From Mucilaginibacter gracilis (GTDB lineage Bacteria > Bacteroidota > Bacteroidia > Sphingobacteriales > Sphingobacteriaceae): 64,000 bases of DNA. A program made the position numbers and the translations under genes. The notes under the pieces were generated by a model. That model did not search any database. It was not told the origin of the DNA and saw only the letters and a list, made by a program, of their open reading frames with translations. Positions 17,932-26,784 of this stretch are shown here, piece after piece; the stretch's first letter is position 1, and each line of letters opens with the position of its first letter. Location: assembly GCF_003633615.1 (NCBI RefSeq), contig NZ_RBKU01000001.1, positions 5,146,001 through 5,210,000 of the forward strand, in the 5' to 3' direction.

Positions 17932-19077
17932 CTAAAAACTATTACTCATTTGAAACAAAGGCAAATACATCGATATTAAAATAACCCCGACAATCAGACC
18001 CAGGAAGATAATGATAAGCGGTTCCATCAAGCTGCTGATGGTGGAGGTTTTGTATTCAACTTCGTCTATGTATTGTTCGGATATGATGCCGAAAAAATAA
18101 TCGAGTTGGTTGGTTTCTTCGCCTACTTTAACCAGTTGTACCATTTTAGGGGGATAGACTTTGAATTGTTGCAGGCTTTGATACAGTGTTTTGCCTTTCA
18201 TGATGTCTTCTTCGATAATGGTTAGTGAAGCTTCTATCGGGTAATAGCGGATCATCTGCCTGATTAAGGCAATGGCGCGTAACAGCGGCAGCCTGGCATT
18301 GATGAGCAAACGCATGGAATTACAAAACCGGGCCAGGTATATTTTTTGTACCAGGTTACCTACCAGCGGGAGTCGAAGTATCGTATTAGAAAATATTTTC
18401 CTGAATTTTTCCGTTTTGCGGAATGTAAAAATAAACACGGCAATAACCAGGCACAGCAAAACCACTTTACTAAAATTATTCTGTAATACTTCCGATATCC
18501 CGATGATCTTTTCGGTGATCCAGGGCAGTTTGCCGCCAAAGCGCTTGAACACGTCGCCAAACATCGGTACCACAAATTTGAGCATGAAGAACACCGCGCC
18601 AAGCGAAGTGCTTAGTACGATACAGGGATAGGTCAATGCCGATACGATTTTGCGCTGTTGTTTGATCTTGCTCTGGTAAAATTTAGCCAAGTCGCGTAAT
18701 ACTTCGATCAGTTTACCAGTCTCCTCACCGATCTGTAAGCTGAACACTTCGTATAATGAAAACCTGCCGGTTTGCTGCAAGGCCTGCGAGAACGTGGTTC
18801 CTCCTAATACGGATTGCTGAATGGTAACAAACAGGGCTTTGTCCTTTTCTTTTTCCTGGTCGGCAGTAATCAATTCAAAGCTGCTTTTCAGATCGATACC
18901 GGCCTGCAACAACGAACTTAGTTCCAAGTACAGATATTCTTTCTTTTTATCGCTGAGTTCCCTGCTTCCGAAAGAAATATCCTTATTCAACAATTCGGTT
19001 AAACTAAAACCGGGTTGTTGCGCTGTTTTCTTAGCGGCTTTTTTGTTTTCGTACCTGCTTAAATCAATTGACGGCAT
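17932..19077 (-). CDS. Type II secretion/type IV pilus inner-membrane platform protein (GspF/PilC-like)
   Basis: This is a 381-aa polytopic protein with the duplicated T2SSF domain. The first copy is seen at LYLELSSLLQAGIDLKSSFELI (about 50-170), the second at FCNSMRLLINARLPLLRAIALI (about 250-370), each followed by long hydrophobic helices; the C-terminus is a membrane segment (LIIIFLGLIVGVILISMYLPLF). It forms the inner-membrane platform that passes force from the ATPase to the pseudopilus. Its start overlaps the upstream pseudopilin by 14 bp. No GspE ATPase or secretin gene lies in the window. Confidence 0.9.
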   Translation of the reverse strand: MPSIDLSRYENKKAAKKTAQQPGFSLTELLNKDISFGSRELSDKKKEYLYLELSSLLQAGIDLKSSFELITADQEKEKDKALFVTIQQSVLGGTTFSQALQQTGRFSLYEVFSLQIGEETGKLIEVLRDLAKFYQSKIKQQRKIVSALTYPCIVLSTSLGAVFFMLKFVVPMFGDVFKRFGGKLPWITEKIIGISEVLQNNFSKVVLLCLVIAVFIFTFRKTEKFRKIFSNTILRLPLVGNLVQKIYLARFCNSMRLLINARLPLLRAIALIRQMIRYYPIEASLTIIEEDIMKGKTLYQSLQQFKVYPPKMVQLVKVGEETNQLDYFFGIISEQYIDEVEYKTSTISSLMEPLIIIFLGLIVGVILISMYLPLFQMSNSF

Positions 19078-19594
19078 TCGGGTTTCTTTTTATCAGGTTC
19101 TCGGAACTGTAATCTTTATTATAATGGTATGGTATCGTTTCATTATTGTAGCTCACATTAAATAGAAGCTCGTCTATACGGTTGTCTTCTGTATTTGCTG
19201 TCTCTGTAGTTTCATCATTTATTATTTGTTGTTTTTCGAAAAACATCCGGCAGCTATCATTAGTCACTTTAAAGGTATCTATAATAATCGCTTTCCTGAT
19301 GATGTAACGATCAGCAAATTCATACTCCACGGCGGGTTTATTTTCTTTGTCGATGCGGATGTGCTTATTGCTGCCGCTGATAATTTCCGCCTGATCGAAA
19401 TCACGCCTCAATAATTGGTCAAGGCTGGCGAGGGTGACCATGCGCTCGTTCCTTAATTTAAAGTCGAGATAACTCCGGCTAATGATCTGATAAGAGGTAT
19501 AAGTTATGCCGATTACCACAGCAGCGACGAGCATGGCAATCGTCATTTCCAATAGCGTAAATGCTTTAACTGTATTCGGCTTACCTGGCATCAT
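19064..19594 (-). CDS. Pseudopilin (prepilin-type N-terminal methylation motif)
   Basis: This 176-aa protein carries a short basic leader, then KAFTLLEMTIAMLVAAVVIGI, the class III prepilin cleavage/methylation motif with Glu at +5 and a transmembrane helix. A minor-pseudopilin-like (GspJ-type) globular domain follows: DQLLRRDFDQAEIISG and DELLFNVSYN. It would be processed by a prepilin peptidase and built into the pseudopilus tip. It overlaps the neighbours on both sides (14 bp each), indicating translational coupling. Confidence 0.85.
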   Translation of the reverse strand: MMPGKPNTVKAFTLLEMTIAMLVAAVVIGITYTSYQIISRSYLDFKLRNERMVTLASLDQLLRRDFDQAEIISGSNKHIRIDKENKPAVEYEFADRYIIRKAIIIDTFKVTNDSCRMFFEKQQIINDETTETANTEDNRIDELLFNVSYNNETIPYHYNKDYSSENLIKRNPNAVN

Positions 19595-19958
19595 AAATCA
19601 CCTCCTTTAGCTCCGCTACTTTCTCCTTATTGGCGTCGTATGCCGTTAAGTTAACCTGGAACAGGTTGTCATTGTTGTTATAACTTGTGGTTTCCTCTTC
19701 TATGCTTAAACCATCAACCGTACTGGATTGCTTGGATAGTTGCGGTGCTTCTGCTATTTTAATGAGCTCTTCTTTCAAAACAGCTTCGGCACGTATTTTT
19801 TTTGCCGATAGTGAAAGCCGTTGCACATTGGCAAAGATCGCCATAGCAATACTGAATACGATCACGATGACCACCATCGAAATAATCACCTCCAGGATGC
19901 TGGAAGCCCGTACCCGTCCTTTCGGGTTCATGGTGATCTTTAATTGGATTCCAGCCAT
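19581..19958 (-). CDS. Minor pseudopilin-like protein (GspI/PilV-like)
   Basis: This 125-aa protein has a basic leader and then RASSILEVIISMVVIVIVFSI, a prepilin-like helix with Glu at +5 but Ser/Ala in place of the usual Phe at +1, so processing may be atypical. The small C-terminal domain is polar. It overlaps the gene before it and the pseudopilin after it. Position and size suggest GspI/PilV. Confidence 0.75.
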   Translation of the reverse strand: MAGIQLKITMNPKGRVRASSILEVIISMVVIVIVFSIAMAIFANVQRLSLSAKKIRAEAVLKEELIKIAEAPQLSKQSSTVDGLSIEEETTSYNNNDNLFQVNLTAYDANKEKVAELKEVIYDAR

Positions 19959-21199
19959 TGTAATATCTTCTGCTTTTTGCCCGATACCGGGAACAAGGAA
20001 CTGCTGAGGTAATAAGGCGATAAACCTTTAACATCAAGCCGGGTATTGATGAGATAATTCTCGAAAGTAGTGTAGGTGGATTGATAAAGGAAACGGTTGG
20101 TAAACACGCTTCCGGCTATGTCGCCTCCATTGTTAAAACGTACCAATCCCTGGGCGTATACCTGCCCGGCTATTTTAACATTTTTACCAATATCAATTAA
20201 GGTTTGTAGCTGGCTCTTTTCTTTCTCATAGGTAAATACTGCGCCGTTTATGATCGTGTTTTCGCCGAGGTTAATTCTGGCCTGAACAGCTTTATTGCTT
20301 TTAAAGCGCAATACGCACAGGCAGGATGGGTAAGCAAACACACAGTCCCTCTGTACCCCGATAGAATCCGATGCAAACAACTGGCACTTCCCGTTAAAAC
20401 CTTCCTGAACGCTGATGCCCTTGGCGTAAACGATCACGTTGTTGAGCATTGCCGTCTTTTCGATAATTAAGGTAGTGTCTGATAGCACGATTATATTTCC
20501 ACTCAGTTTAATATCATGGATGGTCTCAACCCGCTTCTTAAAATTAATGATAAGCGTGGGATTGAAGAAAGAATTACTGATGGTGTCCCGGTGATAAAAG
20601 GAGGTATCGGTGTATGCATAGCTTTTTAAGCCTTTGATCTGTGCTAACTTAGCGGACTGTAATTCGGGCAGCGTTCGTTCGCTGTCATGCTTATTACCAA
20701 TCACCAGTCGCTTGTCTCCCTGGTATGCTTTTCCGTCCACGTAAGCTTCTTTCACACCCGCCTTGGGTACAAAGGCATCGCCGCGTATCATCGTCTTTCC
20801 GCTTACCGATAAGGGCCTATCTTCATCAATGAGGTACACAGCAGCCCATTTGAGTGAATCGATTTTATTGGCAATCATCAAAGTTTTCTTTAGCGTGTCC
20901 GTTTGGATAAAAGCCTTACAAAAGCCAACCTCAAAAACACCCCAGTTTGTTTTTTTTAAGATTACCGTATCGGCATCAGTGCCATATAATCCAAATTTCT
21001 TTTCGCTTTTATAGGCGATGGAATCGGACGCCAGTAAAATATTGATCCCGGAATTTAAGTTGCTGGTCAGTTCATCATACCTGAATTTCTTTTGGTATTG
21101 CAGCTTATAATAATAAGCGGCTACAATAAGAGACGAGCAAAGTACCGCGATAACCAACGCAATAACGATCACGATATATAAAGCGGAGGCCCGGATCAT
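19940..21199 (-). CDS. Membrane-anchored pseudopilus-associated protein with beta-helix-like region
   Basis: This 419-aa protein starts with a single N-terminal transmembrane helix (ALYIVIVIALVIAVLCSSLIVA) and a basic stretch, as in PilX/GspK proteins, but has no prepilin motif with Glu+5. The middle (about 190-390) contains short repeated turns such as NIIVLSDTTLIIEKTAMLNNVIVYAKG and GENTIINGAVFTYEK, suggesting a right-handed beta-helix or bactofilin-like fold. It sits where gspK/pilX occurs in related operons. Function is inferred from place only. Confidence 0.6.
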   Translation of the reverse strand: MIRASALYIVIVIALVIAVLCSSLIVAAYYYKLQYQKKFRYDELTSNLNSGINILLASDSIAYKSEKKFGLYGTDADTVILKKTNWGVFEVGFCKAFIQTDTLKKTLMIANKIDSLKWAAVYLIDEDRPLSVSGKTMIRGDAFVPKAGVKEAYVDGKAYQGDKRLVIGNKHDSERTLPELQSAKLAQIKGLKSYAYTDTSFYHRDTISNSFFNPTLIINFKKRVETIHDIKLSGNIIVLSDTTLIIEKTAMLNNVIVYAKGISVQEGFNGKCQLFASDSIGVQRDCVFAYPSCLCVLRFKSNKAVQARINLGENTIINGAVFTYEKEKSQLQTLIDIGKNVKIAGQVYAQGLVRFNNGGDIAGSVFTNRFLYQSTYTTFENYLINTRLDVKGLSPYYLSSSLFPVSGKKQKILQWLESN

Positions 21200-21247
21200 G
21201 TATTCTGGTTACAATTATTTTTTTGAATTATTTATTACGATAGCCGG

Positions 21248-21829
21248 TCAATGTTTCTTTTTGAATGGATTAAGCTTTGACCAGAAAGACGCCTTTTTTG
21301 TTTCTTTGGGTACTAAGTTTCCGTCTTTATAAGTCGAAACTTCCACTTTGCCTTTGCCATCATAATTGTACTGTTTGCCATTAAGCAAATCATGGTGGTA
21401 GGTGCCTTTTTGTTTCAGGTTACCTTTTTCATCGTACCAATCATATTCACCTTGTTTAATTCCGTTATTCCAGGTTATCCTTTGCACCAGTACGCCATCT
21501 TCAGTCCAGCTTTTCCAGATGCCATTTTTTAATCCTTTGTTAAAAACACCTTGTTCTTTGAGGTTTTTGTTGGGATAAAACTCGTTATACTGTCCGTTTA
21601 GCAGAGCTCCGCTGTAAGCACCCTGTGTTTGTTTGATCTGGTTGGAACAATACCAGTTATAAAAACGGTCGGACTGTAACGACGGTTCCGATTTTACGGG
21701 TTTGATCTCGGCTGTGATGTTTTTATCGCTGGTGCTGATGCGGACTTTATATAGCCCCATATCGGGCATTTTTTGTGCAAATACCTTAACCGAAAAAATA
21801 AGCAACAATACAATAAACGATCTCTTCAT
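21248..21829 (-). CDS. MORN-repeat exported protein (YwqK-like)
   Basis: This 193-aa protein has a signal peptide (MKRSFIVLLLIFSVKVFAQ) followed by at least five MORN/YwqK-type repeats: GALLNGQYNEFYPNKNLKEQG, KGLKNGIWKSW, NNGIKQGEYDWYDEKGNLKQ and HDLLNGKQYNYDGKG. It ends in a basic tail (FWSKLNPFKKKH). Such proteins occur widely in this phylum and are sometimes named antitoxin YwqK without good proof. Its start overlaps the GspC-like gene by 4 bp, so it belongs to the secretion operon. Confidence 0.8.
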   Translation of the reverse strand: MKRSFIVLLLIFSVKVFAQKMPDMGLYKVRISTSDKNITAEIKPVKSEPSLQSDRFYNWYCSNQIKQTQGAYSGALLNGQYNEFYPNKNLKEQGVFNKGLKNGIWKSWTEDGVLVQRITWNNGIKQGEYDWYDEKGNLKQKGTYHHDLLNGKQYNYDGKGKVEVSTYKDGNLVPKETKKASFWSKLNPFKKKH

Positions 21830-22320
21830 AGCGATTTATTATTCAAGGGAATAAACTTCTTTGTACCCTGGTATAGTATTTTGATGGAATCCTTCATATT
21901 TTTAATGAGCTTAACCTGTTCTGCCGTTTCGCCTTCACTCAGCATCAGTTCTTTTCCGTTAACGTTCACCATGGCGATTAATTTTTTTGAGCCTGCGTTA
22001 TGGATATATCCCGAATAGCGGATGTTATTCCAGTTGATAGCAGGCTTTTGCGGTACAATTATTTTATGGCTTGGTTCGTCGGTAGCTTTTTCCACCGGTT
22101 CGGCTTTTTTTTCGCTAAACGGGTCGCGGTAGTTGAGCAGTAAGTGCGTGGTATCTTTAGGGATGGCATAATCTGCCAGCGATGTTTTCATGGCCGGGCG
22201 CGTTGCAATGGCTAAAGGTTCATCGTCGCCGTTGATGGCTTTAAATAGCTTGACGATGATGAGCCCCCATATCGTTACCACCAGGAAGCCTAAAAAGTAG
22301 GTCAGCTTTTTGTTTTTCAT
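21826..22320 (-). CDS. GspC/PilP-like inner-membrane protein
   Basis: This 164-aa protein has one N-terminal membrane helix (YFLGFLVVTIWGLIIVKLF), then a Pro/Lys/Glu linker with YRDPFSEKK, and a small domain with IRYSGYIHNAGSKKLIAMVNVNGKELMLSEGE, which matches the homology-region pattern of GspC/PilP: the substrate- or secretin-contact domain of type II secretion. In this family the domain links the inner-membrane platform with the outer-membrane secretin. It overlaps the MORN gene and follows the FnIII-like lipoprotein by 10 bp. Confidence 0.7.
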   Translation of the reverse strand: MKNKKLTYFLGFLVVTIWGLIIVKLFKAINGDDEPLAIATRPAMKTSLADYAIPKDTTHLLLNYRDPFSEKKAEPVEKATDEPSHKIIVPQKPAINWNNIRYSGYIHNAGSKKLIAMVNVNGKELMLSEGETAEQVKLIKNMKDSIKILYQGTKKFIPLNNKSL

Positions 22321-22330
22321 CTACCGCTGT

Positions 22331-23284
22331 TTACTGAATCACAAAATGGCGCAACACACTGGGCTGCCCTTCGTTCCCTGCCGCATCTATGGCCGTTACC
22401 TTCCAATACACTTTATCAAATGATACGCCCAGGTTAAAGCTATAGCTGGTTGTAGTTAAAGTAAGCGGAAACGTTTGGTTATACCACGTAGTAGAATCGC
22501 TTTTTAAAACATACAGCTTATATTTTACGGCCTTGCTCGTGCTGTTCCATTGCAATGATACAGGCAAAGGTACAGTCTGGTTATTGGCCGGGGCAGTTAA
22601 CGTGACGATGCCCGGCGGCGTATGGTTATATACAATTAAATTAATGGCCGACCATTTAGATTGCGCCGTGTCGTTCTCCGCCCTTACCCGCCACTGGTAG
22701 GTTTGATCTTTAGGGAATGTATAGGCTATCAATTGAGCCGGCGTAACCTGGTTGTAAATTACAGCCGCTTCGTTCACAAAGTTGTTTGTATCAATTTCGA
22801 GGCGGTATTTTGTAGCACCATACATACTGCCCCACTGGAAATTAATTGCCGACTGGTTGGTGAGGGCATTATTGGCGGGTGATGTTAGCAACACGCTTTG
22901 CGTGGTAATTGTTGAAGGCAAAACTGTAAAGCTTCGCCCGGTAGAATACGCCGTTTTACTGCTTCCGTTCTCCGCCCGTACATGCCACTGGTACCTGCCC
23001 GGATCGAGCGACATGGTAAACGTGTTGCCCTTAACCAGCGTATCTACCACCAGTGCGCCAATGGTATCCAGGCTGGGCGTAACCACCTGCAAGCGGTATC
23101 CCGATGCATCATCAACCTTATCCCACCAAAAGCTGACGGCATATTTAGTGCTTTGGTAATTATTGCCCGGTGCCTCCAGCGTTACGTTTCTGTTACTGAT
23201 GTTAGGTTCAAAAATCTCTTTGCAGGATGTGACCGCGATAGCCGTCAATCCCAATAAAAACCAATAAATATGTTTTGATTTCAT
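22331..23284 (-). CDS. Lipoprotein with repeated fibronectin type III-like domains
   Basis: This 317-aa protein starts with a lipobox (AIAVTSC, Cys near residue 21). Three FnIII-like modules follow: each has a strand SFWWDKVDDASGYRLQV, INFQWGSMYGATKYRLEI or SLQWNSTSKAVKYKLYV and a closing YQWHVRAENG, YQWRVRAEND or VYWKVTAIDAAGN. It is the first gene of the secretion-like operon. I infer a periplasmic or surface scaffold. The enzymatic residues of a known family are not seen. Confidence 0.8.
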   Translation of the reverse strand: MKSKHIYWFLLGLTAIAVTSCKEIFEPNISNRNVTLEAPGNNYQSTKYAVSFWWDKVDDASGYRLQVVTPSLDTIGALVVDTLVKGNTFTMSLDPGRYQWHVRAENGSSKTAYSTGRSFTVLPSTITTQSVLLTSPANNALTNQSAINFQWGSMYGATKYRLEIDTNNFVNEAAVIYNQVTPAQLIAYTFPKDQTYQWRVRAENDTAQSKWSAINLIVYNHTPPGIVTLTAPANNQTVPLPVSLQWNSTSKAVKYKLYVLKSDSTTWYNQTFPLTLTTTSYSFNLGVSFDKVYWKVTAIDAAGNEGQPSVLRHFVIQ

Positions 23285-23608
23285 GCAGCATTAAAATTAA
23301 AAAATAAACCGGGAGAAAAAATATTTATTGGGGATTAAATTGAGAAAAAGAAATCAGGTGGTCGTATAAAGCGCTCCTCTTTGGGAACTGGTTAAACAAT
23401 TTAAAACCATGAAAGTATTAAGCTCCATAGTTCGGCATAAGTAGCTTTTGCCCTCCTGTCCACCCGACATACTTGCGCCAGCAGGGTAACATTTTGAAAA
23501 TTGCCAATCATTCGTTATAGCTTCCTGCATAATGGTATAGGATGCTGAAAGATATTGATCCAGCAAATCGCCGTCGATTTGTGCGCCTTTCACAATCGAA
23601 TACCGAAA

Positions 23609-23680
23609 CGGCTCTCCCTTCTTCCGTCTGGATAAAACTGACCGCATTATTTTGGTAAACTATCCCGCTTACATAATCCT
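23609..23680 (-). pseudogene. Rhs core fragment at the distal end of the cassette array
   Basis: The minus strand from 23680 reads DYVSGIVYQNNAVSFIQTEE, then GRAV, matching DYVSGIVYKTPLGG...AFIQTEEGRAI of the complete Rhs protein (coded near 57280-57360). Homology stops on both sides. The rest of 23285-23600 shows only a frame (23354-23647) without recognisable features. The fragment lies about 20 bases beyond the truncated ATPase. It shows that a second Rhs gene, or the end of the original one, was deleted here. Confidence 0.65.
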
Positions 23681-23699
23681 AGGCGATATTACATACACT

Positions 23700-24806
23700 T
23701 TACGCTCGTAAACATAGCTGTCCGAAGTCTGAGACATTCGGACAACACACTACGGAGAACTGGGATTTTAAGTATGTGGCAAATGGGTTGCGTACTACCA
23801 CTGGCTGTAACATGCGTTGCACATTTTTGAGTTGCTCTTTGATGGTTCGCTGTTCTGCCTGGTCAATATGTCCCGCGCTTAGTTGGCGTTGGTACTCCAT
23901 AATGCGGTGGTCTTGCTCATTGCTGTTATCCATGTAAAGTAATATGCACCTATTGGCATTGTCTTCATATAGCTGCTCTTTGGTGGTGCAACCACTCACG
24001 CATACCGGTCCTTCAACATTGAGCGTAATGGTTTTGAGGTTGCCTTTGTTATCCTTTAAGGTGACTGTCTTTGATATTCTGCGTTTGGTTTGGAGTTCAC
24101 GTAGGGGATATAGGACGTTATCTGCTCCATCTAAATCTTCAATGAGTAAGAGTTTGTGTTTGAGTTCATCCTTACCAAAGTAGTAGAATGCGTTGTTACT
24201 TAGCGTGGTGACTTCCAATTTATCTTCATCAGGTATCAATGCACCAACGCTTTCCTGTAGCCATGTTTTGCCAACCCCGCTTGCACCCAAACATATCAGG
24301 TGTAATGGTGCACTGCGTTTCCTTGATGTGTAAATGAGGTAAGCTATGAGTGAGTTGGTTTCCTCACCTATAATGCCGCTTTGTGTGATGCTTTGCTTGG
24401 TACGCTCTATCAGGTGGGGTGCTTTAAGATAGGTGAATGCTGCTTTGCGTTCTGCTTCGGTGAGTTTGATTTGCTCCTGTGGCTTTGGTTTTAACGCTTC
24501 CAATTGCTCTACCCTGTAGGTTTCCAGTAGGGATGTTAGTTCACTCATGGCCTCGCTTACCTTGCTTGTATCAACGCCTAGTGCTTCTGCTGACCTTTCT
24601 ATCAATTGACTGCTTTGGATGCTGTTGTATAGGTCAAGGTTGTGCCTGAACACAGTTTGCATATTGTCACTGCATACCATCTTCAACGTTACTTTCATCC
24701 TGTCCAAGCCTGTTAGCTTGATGCCACCTAATACTGTAATGTGTAGCTTCTCTGCTTTGTAATGCAGTAGTTCGGGATTGTTGGTGATGAGAGTGGGTTT
24801 GTGCAT
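23700..24806 (-). pseudogene. Truncated cassette ATPase, unit 6
   Basis: The start at 24806 (MHKPTLITNNPELLHY) aligns with the other cassette ATPases. Walker A (GASGVGKT) and Walker B (LLLIEDLDG) are intact. Homology ends after NPFATYLKSQ (about residue 350); about 20 unrelated residues follow before a stop. The C-terminal third with the winged helix and both downstream recombinase genes are missing. It is the most distal, most degraded unit of the array, and its divergence from the others suggests it is also the oldest. Confidence 0.85.
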
Positions 24807-24823
24807 CGCTGTAGTGCATTTAA

Positions 24824-24840
24824 CCTTTACGATGTAAAGG
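24824..24840. promoter_or_regulatory. Palindrome before the unit 6 ATPase
   Basis: CCTTTAC-gat-GTAAAGG is a perfect 7-bp inverted repeat 18 bases upstream of the ATPase start. Two related imperfect repeats, ACCCTATAAGGT (24867-24880 region) and TACCGCATAAGGTA (24918-24932 region), lie in the same divergent promoter space. They are candidate operators for the adjacent XRE regulator. Confidence 0.45.
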
Positions 24841-24948
24841 TACTGAATAGGGTAAACCAATGCAAACCCTATAAGGTATTTTAACTAACAAAGAAGTTAC
24901 TTATATTTACGATAACGCTACCGCATAAGGTAGAAGCACTATATTGAT

Positions 24949-25281
24949 ATGAGTTTTGGAAGCAGCTTAACCGCCATTAGAAAGGATCGTAAGGTTTCAC
25001 AGCGTGAATTAGCCATAAAGGCTGGTGTTCATGCTAACCTTATAGGTAGATATGAAAGAGAGGAAGCTATACCATCAGTCGACGTTGCAAGCAAGATAGC
25101 TGATGCGTTAGGCGTATCATTGGATTACTTGGTAGGCAAGGCAGAGCAGCAAATAGATCAAGCCATTCTAAACAAGGTATTAAGCATCCAACAACTCCCT
25201 GATGAAGATAAAGAACACATCATGTACTCCATTGATGGCCTTATCCAACATGCTAAAACAAGGATGGCTTATAAGAAGTAA
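24949..25281 (+). CDS. XRE-family regulator, unit 6
   Basis: This 110-aa protein has an N-terminal HTH_3 domain: LTAIRKDRKVSQRELAIKAGVHANLIGRYEREEAIPSVD at about 6-45. It ends with the dimerising segment usual in this family (VSLDYLVG...). It is divergent from the ATPase and convergent with the immunity gene. The same arrangement recurs in every unit, so I infer that it controls the ATPase/recombinase genes from the shared promoter region. Confidence 0.9.
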   Translation: MSFGSSLTAIRKDRKVSQRELAIKAGVHANLIGRYEREEAIPSVDVASKIADALGVSLDYLVGKAEQQIDQAILNKVLSIQQLPDEDKEHIMYSIDGLIQHAKTRMAYKK

Positions 25282-25283
25282 GT

Positions 25284-25309
25284 AAAGCCAAGCTGATAGC
25301 CTGGCTTTA
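25284..25309 (+). terminator. Terminator of the unit 6 regulator
   Basis: AAAGCCAaGC pairs with a CTGGCTTT arm a few bases after the regulator stop. Every unit has such an AAAGCC...GGCTTT hairpin at this place, between the converging regulator and immunity genes. Confidence 0.75.
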
Positions 25310-25349
25310 TCTTCGCTCCTATACAGCCGGAGAGTTAATGATATATTGG

Positions 25350-25862
25350 TTACTTTTTGGCTATTAAAGCAAACTTGCCGATTATCGTTTTCTTATCATT
25401 CCTTGAAAGACTATAACCATTCTGCACTTGCCACTCTAATATTGAAGCTTTAGGGAGTGTTTTAAAATCCACTATAATTGCGTCTTCCGATGCCCTTCGG
25501 AAATAGCCATCTGCGTTTAGTCCTATCATCCATGTATCCCTATAATTCTTTAGACATTCTTTATCTGTTACTACTAATAACTGGTAACCATGATCTTGAA
25601 CTTTTGCTTTTTCGTTACTCGGGCCATCACCACGCCACATTTGTTCCAACCATGCGGACTTGATCGTGATTGATAAAGAATCATTAATCTTAATCGGGTT
25701 TGTTTGGCCAATGTATTCCTTTACGAACACACCCCTTTTCTTTGAGTCCTTGATATCACTGCTCGCAGATAACATACCGTTAATTGCATTTTCATGACAG
25801 GAATATATTGAAATGAATAGCAGGAGAATGAAAAGGTGTTTACTATGCTTTATTAAGTTCAT
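25350..25862 (-). CDS. Predicted immunity lipoprotein, unit 6
   Basis: This 170-aa protein has a lipoprotein signal (LLLFISIYSC, Cys about residue 22). It starts 3 bases after the stop of the toxin tip, the classical toxin-immunity layout. The mature part has no family I recognise (contains SITIKSAWLEQMWRGDGPSNEK). I infer that it sits in the periplasm and neutralises the adjacent permuted papain-like toxin. Assignment as immunity protein rests on position, export signal and size. Confidence 0.7.
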   Translation of the reverse strand: MNLIKHSKHLFILLLFISIYSCHENAINGMLSASSDIKDSKKRGVFVKEYIGQTNPIKINDSLSITIKSAWLEQMWRGDGPSNEKAKVQDHGYQLLVVTDKECLKNYRDTWMIGLNADGYFRRASEDAIIVDFKTLPKASILEWQVQNGYSLSRNDKKTIIGKFALIAKK

Positions 25863-25865
25863 ATT

Positions 25866-26588
25866 TTATTGGTTTGGTAAAACTTTGGGGTCTGATAACT
25901 TTCCTACAGTGATGTTTGTTTTCTTTTCGGGAGTTGATGATGTGTAGACAAAATGTATTATTCTACCTCCGGGATTATCTTTTATAATAGCTAAAAATCT
26001 TGCATTAGGTATTGGGGATAAATATTGTTGTGAACCACCATATGGCGGTGGCGCATGATTCGATTGATATCCTGGGTTGCGCCCTGCGGCTGTTAATGAA
26101 TTTGAAGCTACGTCAATACAGCTATTGGCTAATACGTTGTATGGCTCCAATATTGTTTGTTCTGCCGCCAATTCCATTTTATGATCTGTCGCGTCATCTG
26201 TTTTTAATTCATAAGCAGTTTGGTAGGCCCCATCTTTATCTTTATTGTCGTCACTTTTTAAAAATTCATCTAACGTGTCATAGTGTCGACCAATGACCGG
26301 ATTTTTATTAGATGGCCCTAACGCTCCGCCCTTTTCTGTAGTGCCATTTTTCGAGTAGAAATTATAACCTTTCTTTGAATTACCGATCAGCACTGCGGCG
26401 TGCCCTAAGTCGTGAACATGAGTAGGGGCACTAAGCACTATCAAATCTCTACCATCAGGATCTATTGATTTTATCGGATTATTATCCACATAACCATAAG
26501 GCGTGATAGCTTTGTAACTTATTGCGTGTGGATCCACACTTGTCCACCTTGCAATTACCGGATCGTAAAACCGTGCACCGTAATCGTA
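25866..26588 (-). CDS. Orphan Rhs C-terminal tip 6, permuted NlpC/P60-like
   Basis: The frame begins at the recombination core (YDYGARFYDP...VDPHA...YVDNNPIKSIDPDG are the end of the Rhs core) and has no proper start; a GTG at 26537 exists. The toxin part has DLGHAAVLIGNSKKGYNFYS, with His before Cys, and later NVLANSCIDVASNSL. Such His-first, Cys-later order is that of permuted papain-like (NlpC/P60, LRAT-like) domains, which cleave peptidoglycan or acyl links. The family is inferred from these two motifs only. Upstream, an in-frame TGA 13 codons before the core prevents read-through. Confidence 0.7.
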   Translation of the reverse strand, partial: YDYGARFYDPVIARWTSVDPHAISYKAITPYGYVDNNPIKSIDPDGRDLIVLSAPTHVHDLGHAAVLIGNSKKGYNFYSKNGTTEKGGALGPSNKNPVIGRHYDTLDEFLKSDDNKDKDGAYQTAYELKTDDATDHKMELAAEQTILEPYNVLANSCIDVASNSLTAAGRNPGYQSNHAPPPYGGSQQYLSPIPNARFLAIIKDNPGGRIIHFVYTSSTPEKKTNITVGKLSDPKVLPNQ

Positions 26589-26660
26589 TAGCCCCTTGTA
26601 ACTTTTAAGATTTTTCCTGGTTTTTCAGCTTGCACGTTTTCGGTGCTATAAAGAACGTTT
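26575..26660. other. Recombination junction J6: core plus cassette-end motif
   Basis: Core GCACCGTAATCGTA (26575-26588) lies inside the Rhs frame. After 43 bases comes GCAC-gttttcg-GTGC (26632-26646) and then TATAAAGAACGTTT. The left side belongs to tip 6 and the right side to the end of unit 5. The right side from tagcccc onward nearly equals junction J4. Confidence 0.8.
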
Positions 26661-26784
26661 AGGCTCGTAAAGTTAACAGATATTTTTTTTCTTACAAGCC
26701 CAAGTTGTTGGTTGATTTTTACCACACAGGCCTGCCGGGTTGGTTATTTTTTGAAGATTCTGTTGGGTAAGGGCGGCGTTTTTT

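Noticed and set aside
23354..23647. 97-aa ORF at the distal end of the array
   Set aside because: It runs in another frame over the Rhs core fragment and shows no family; treated as part of the decayed junction.
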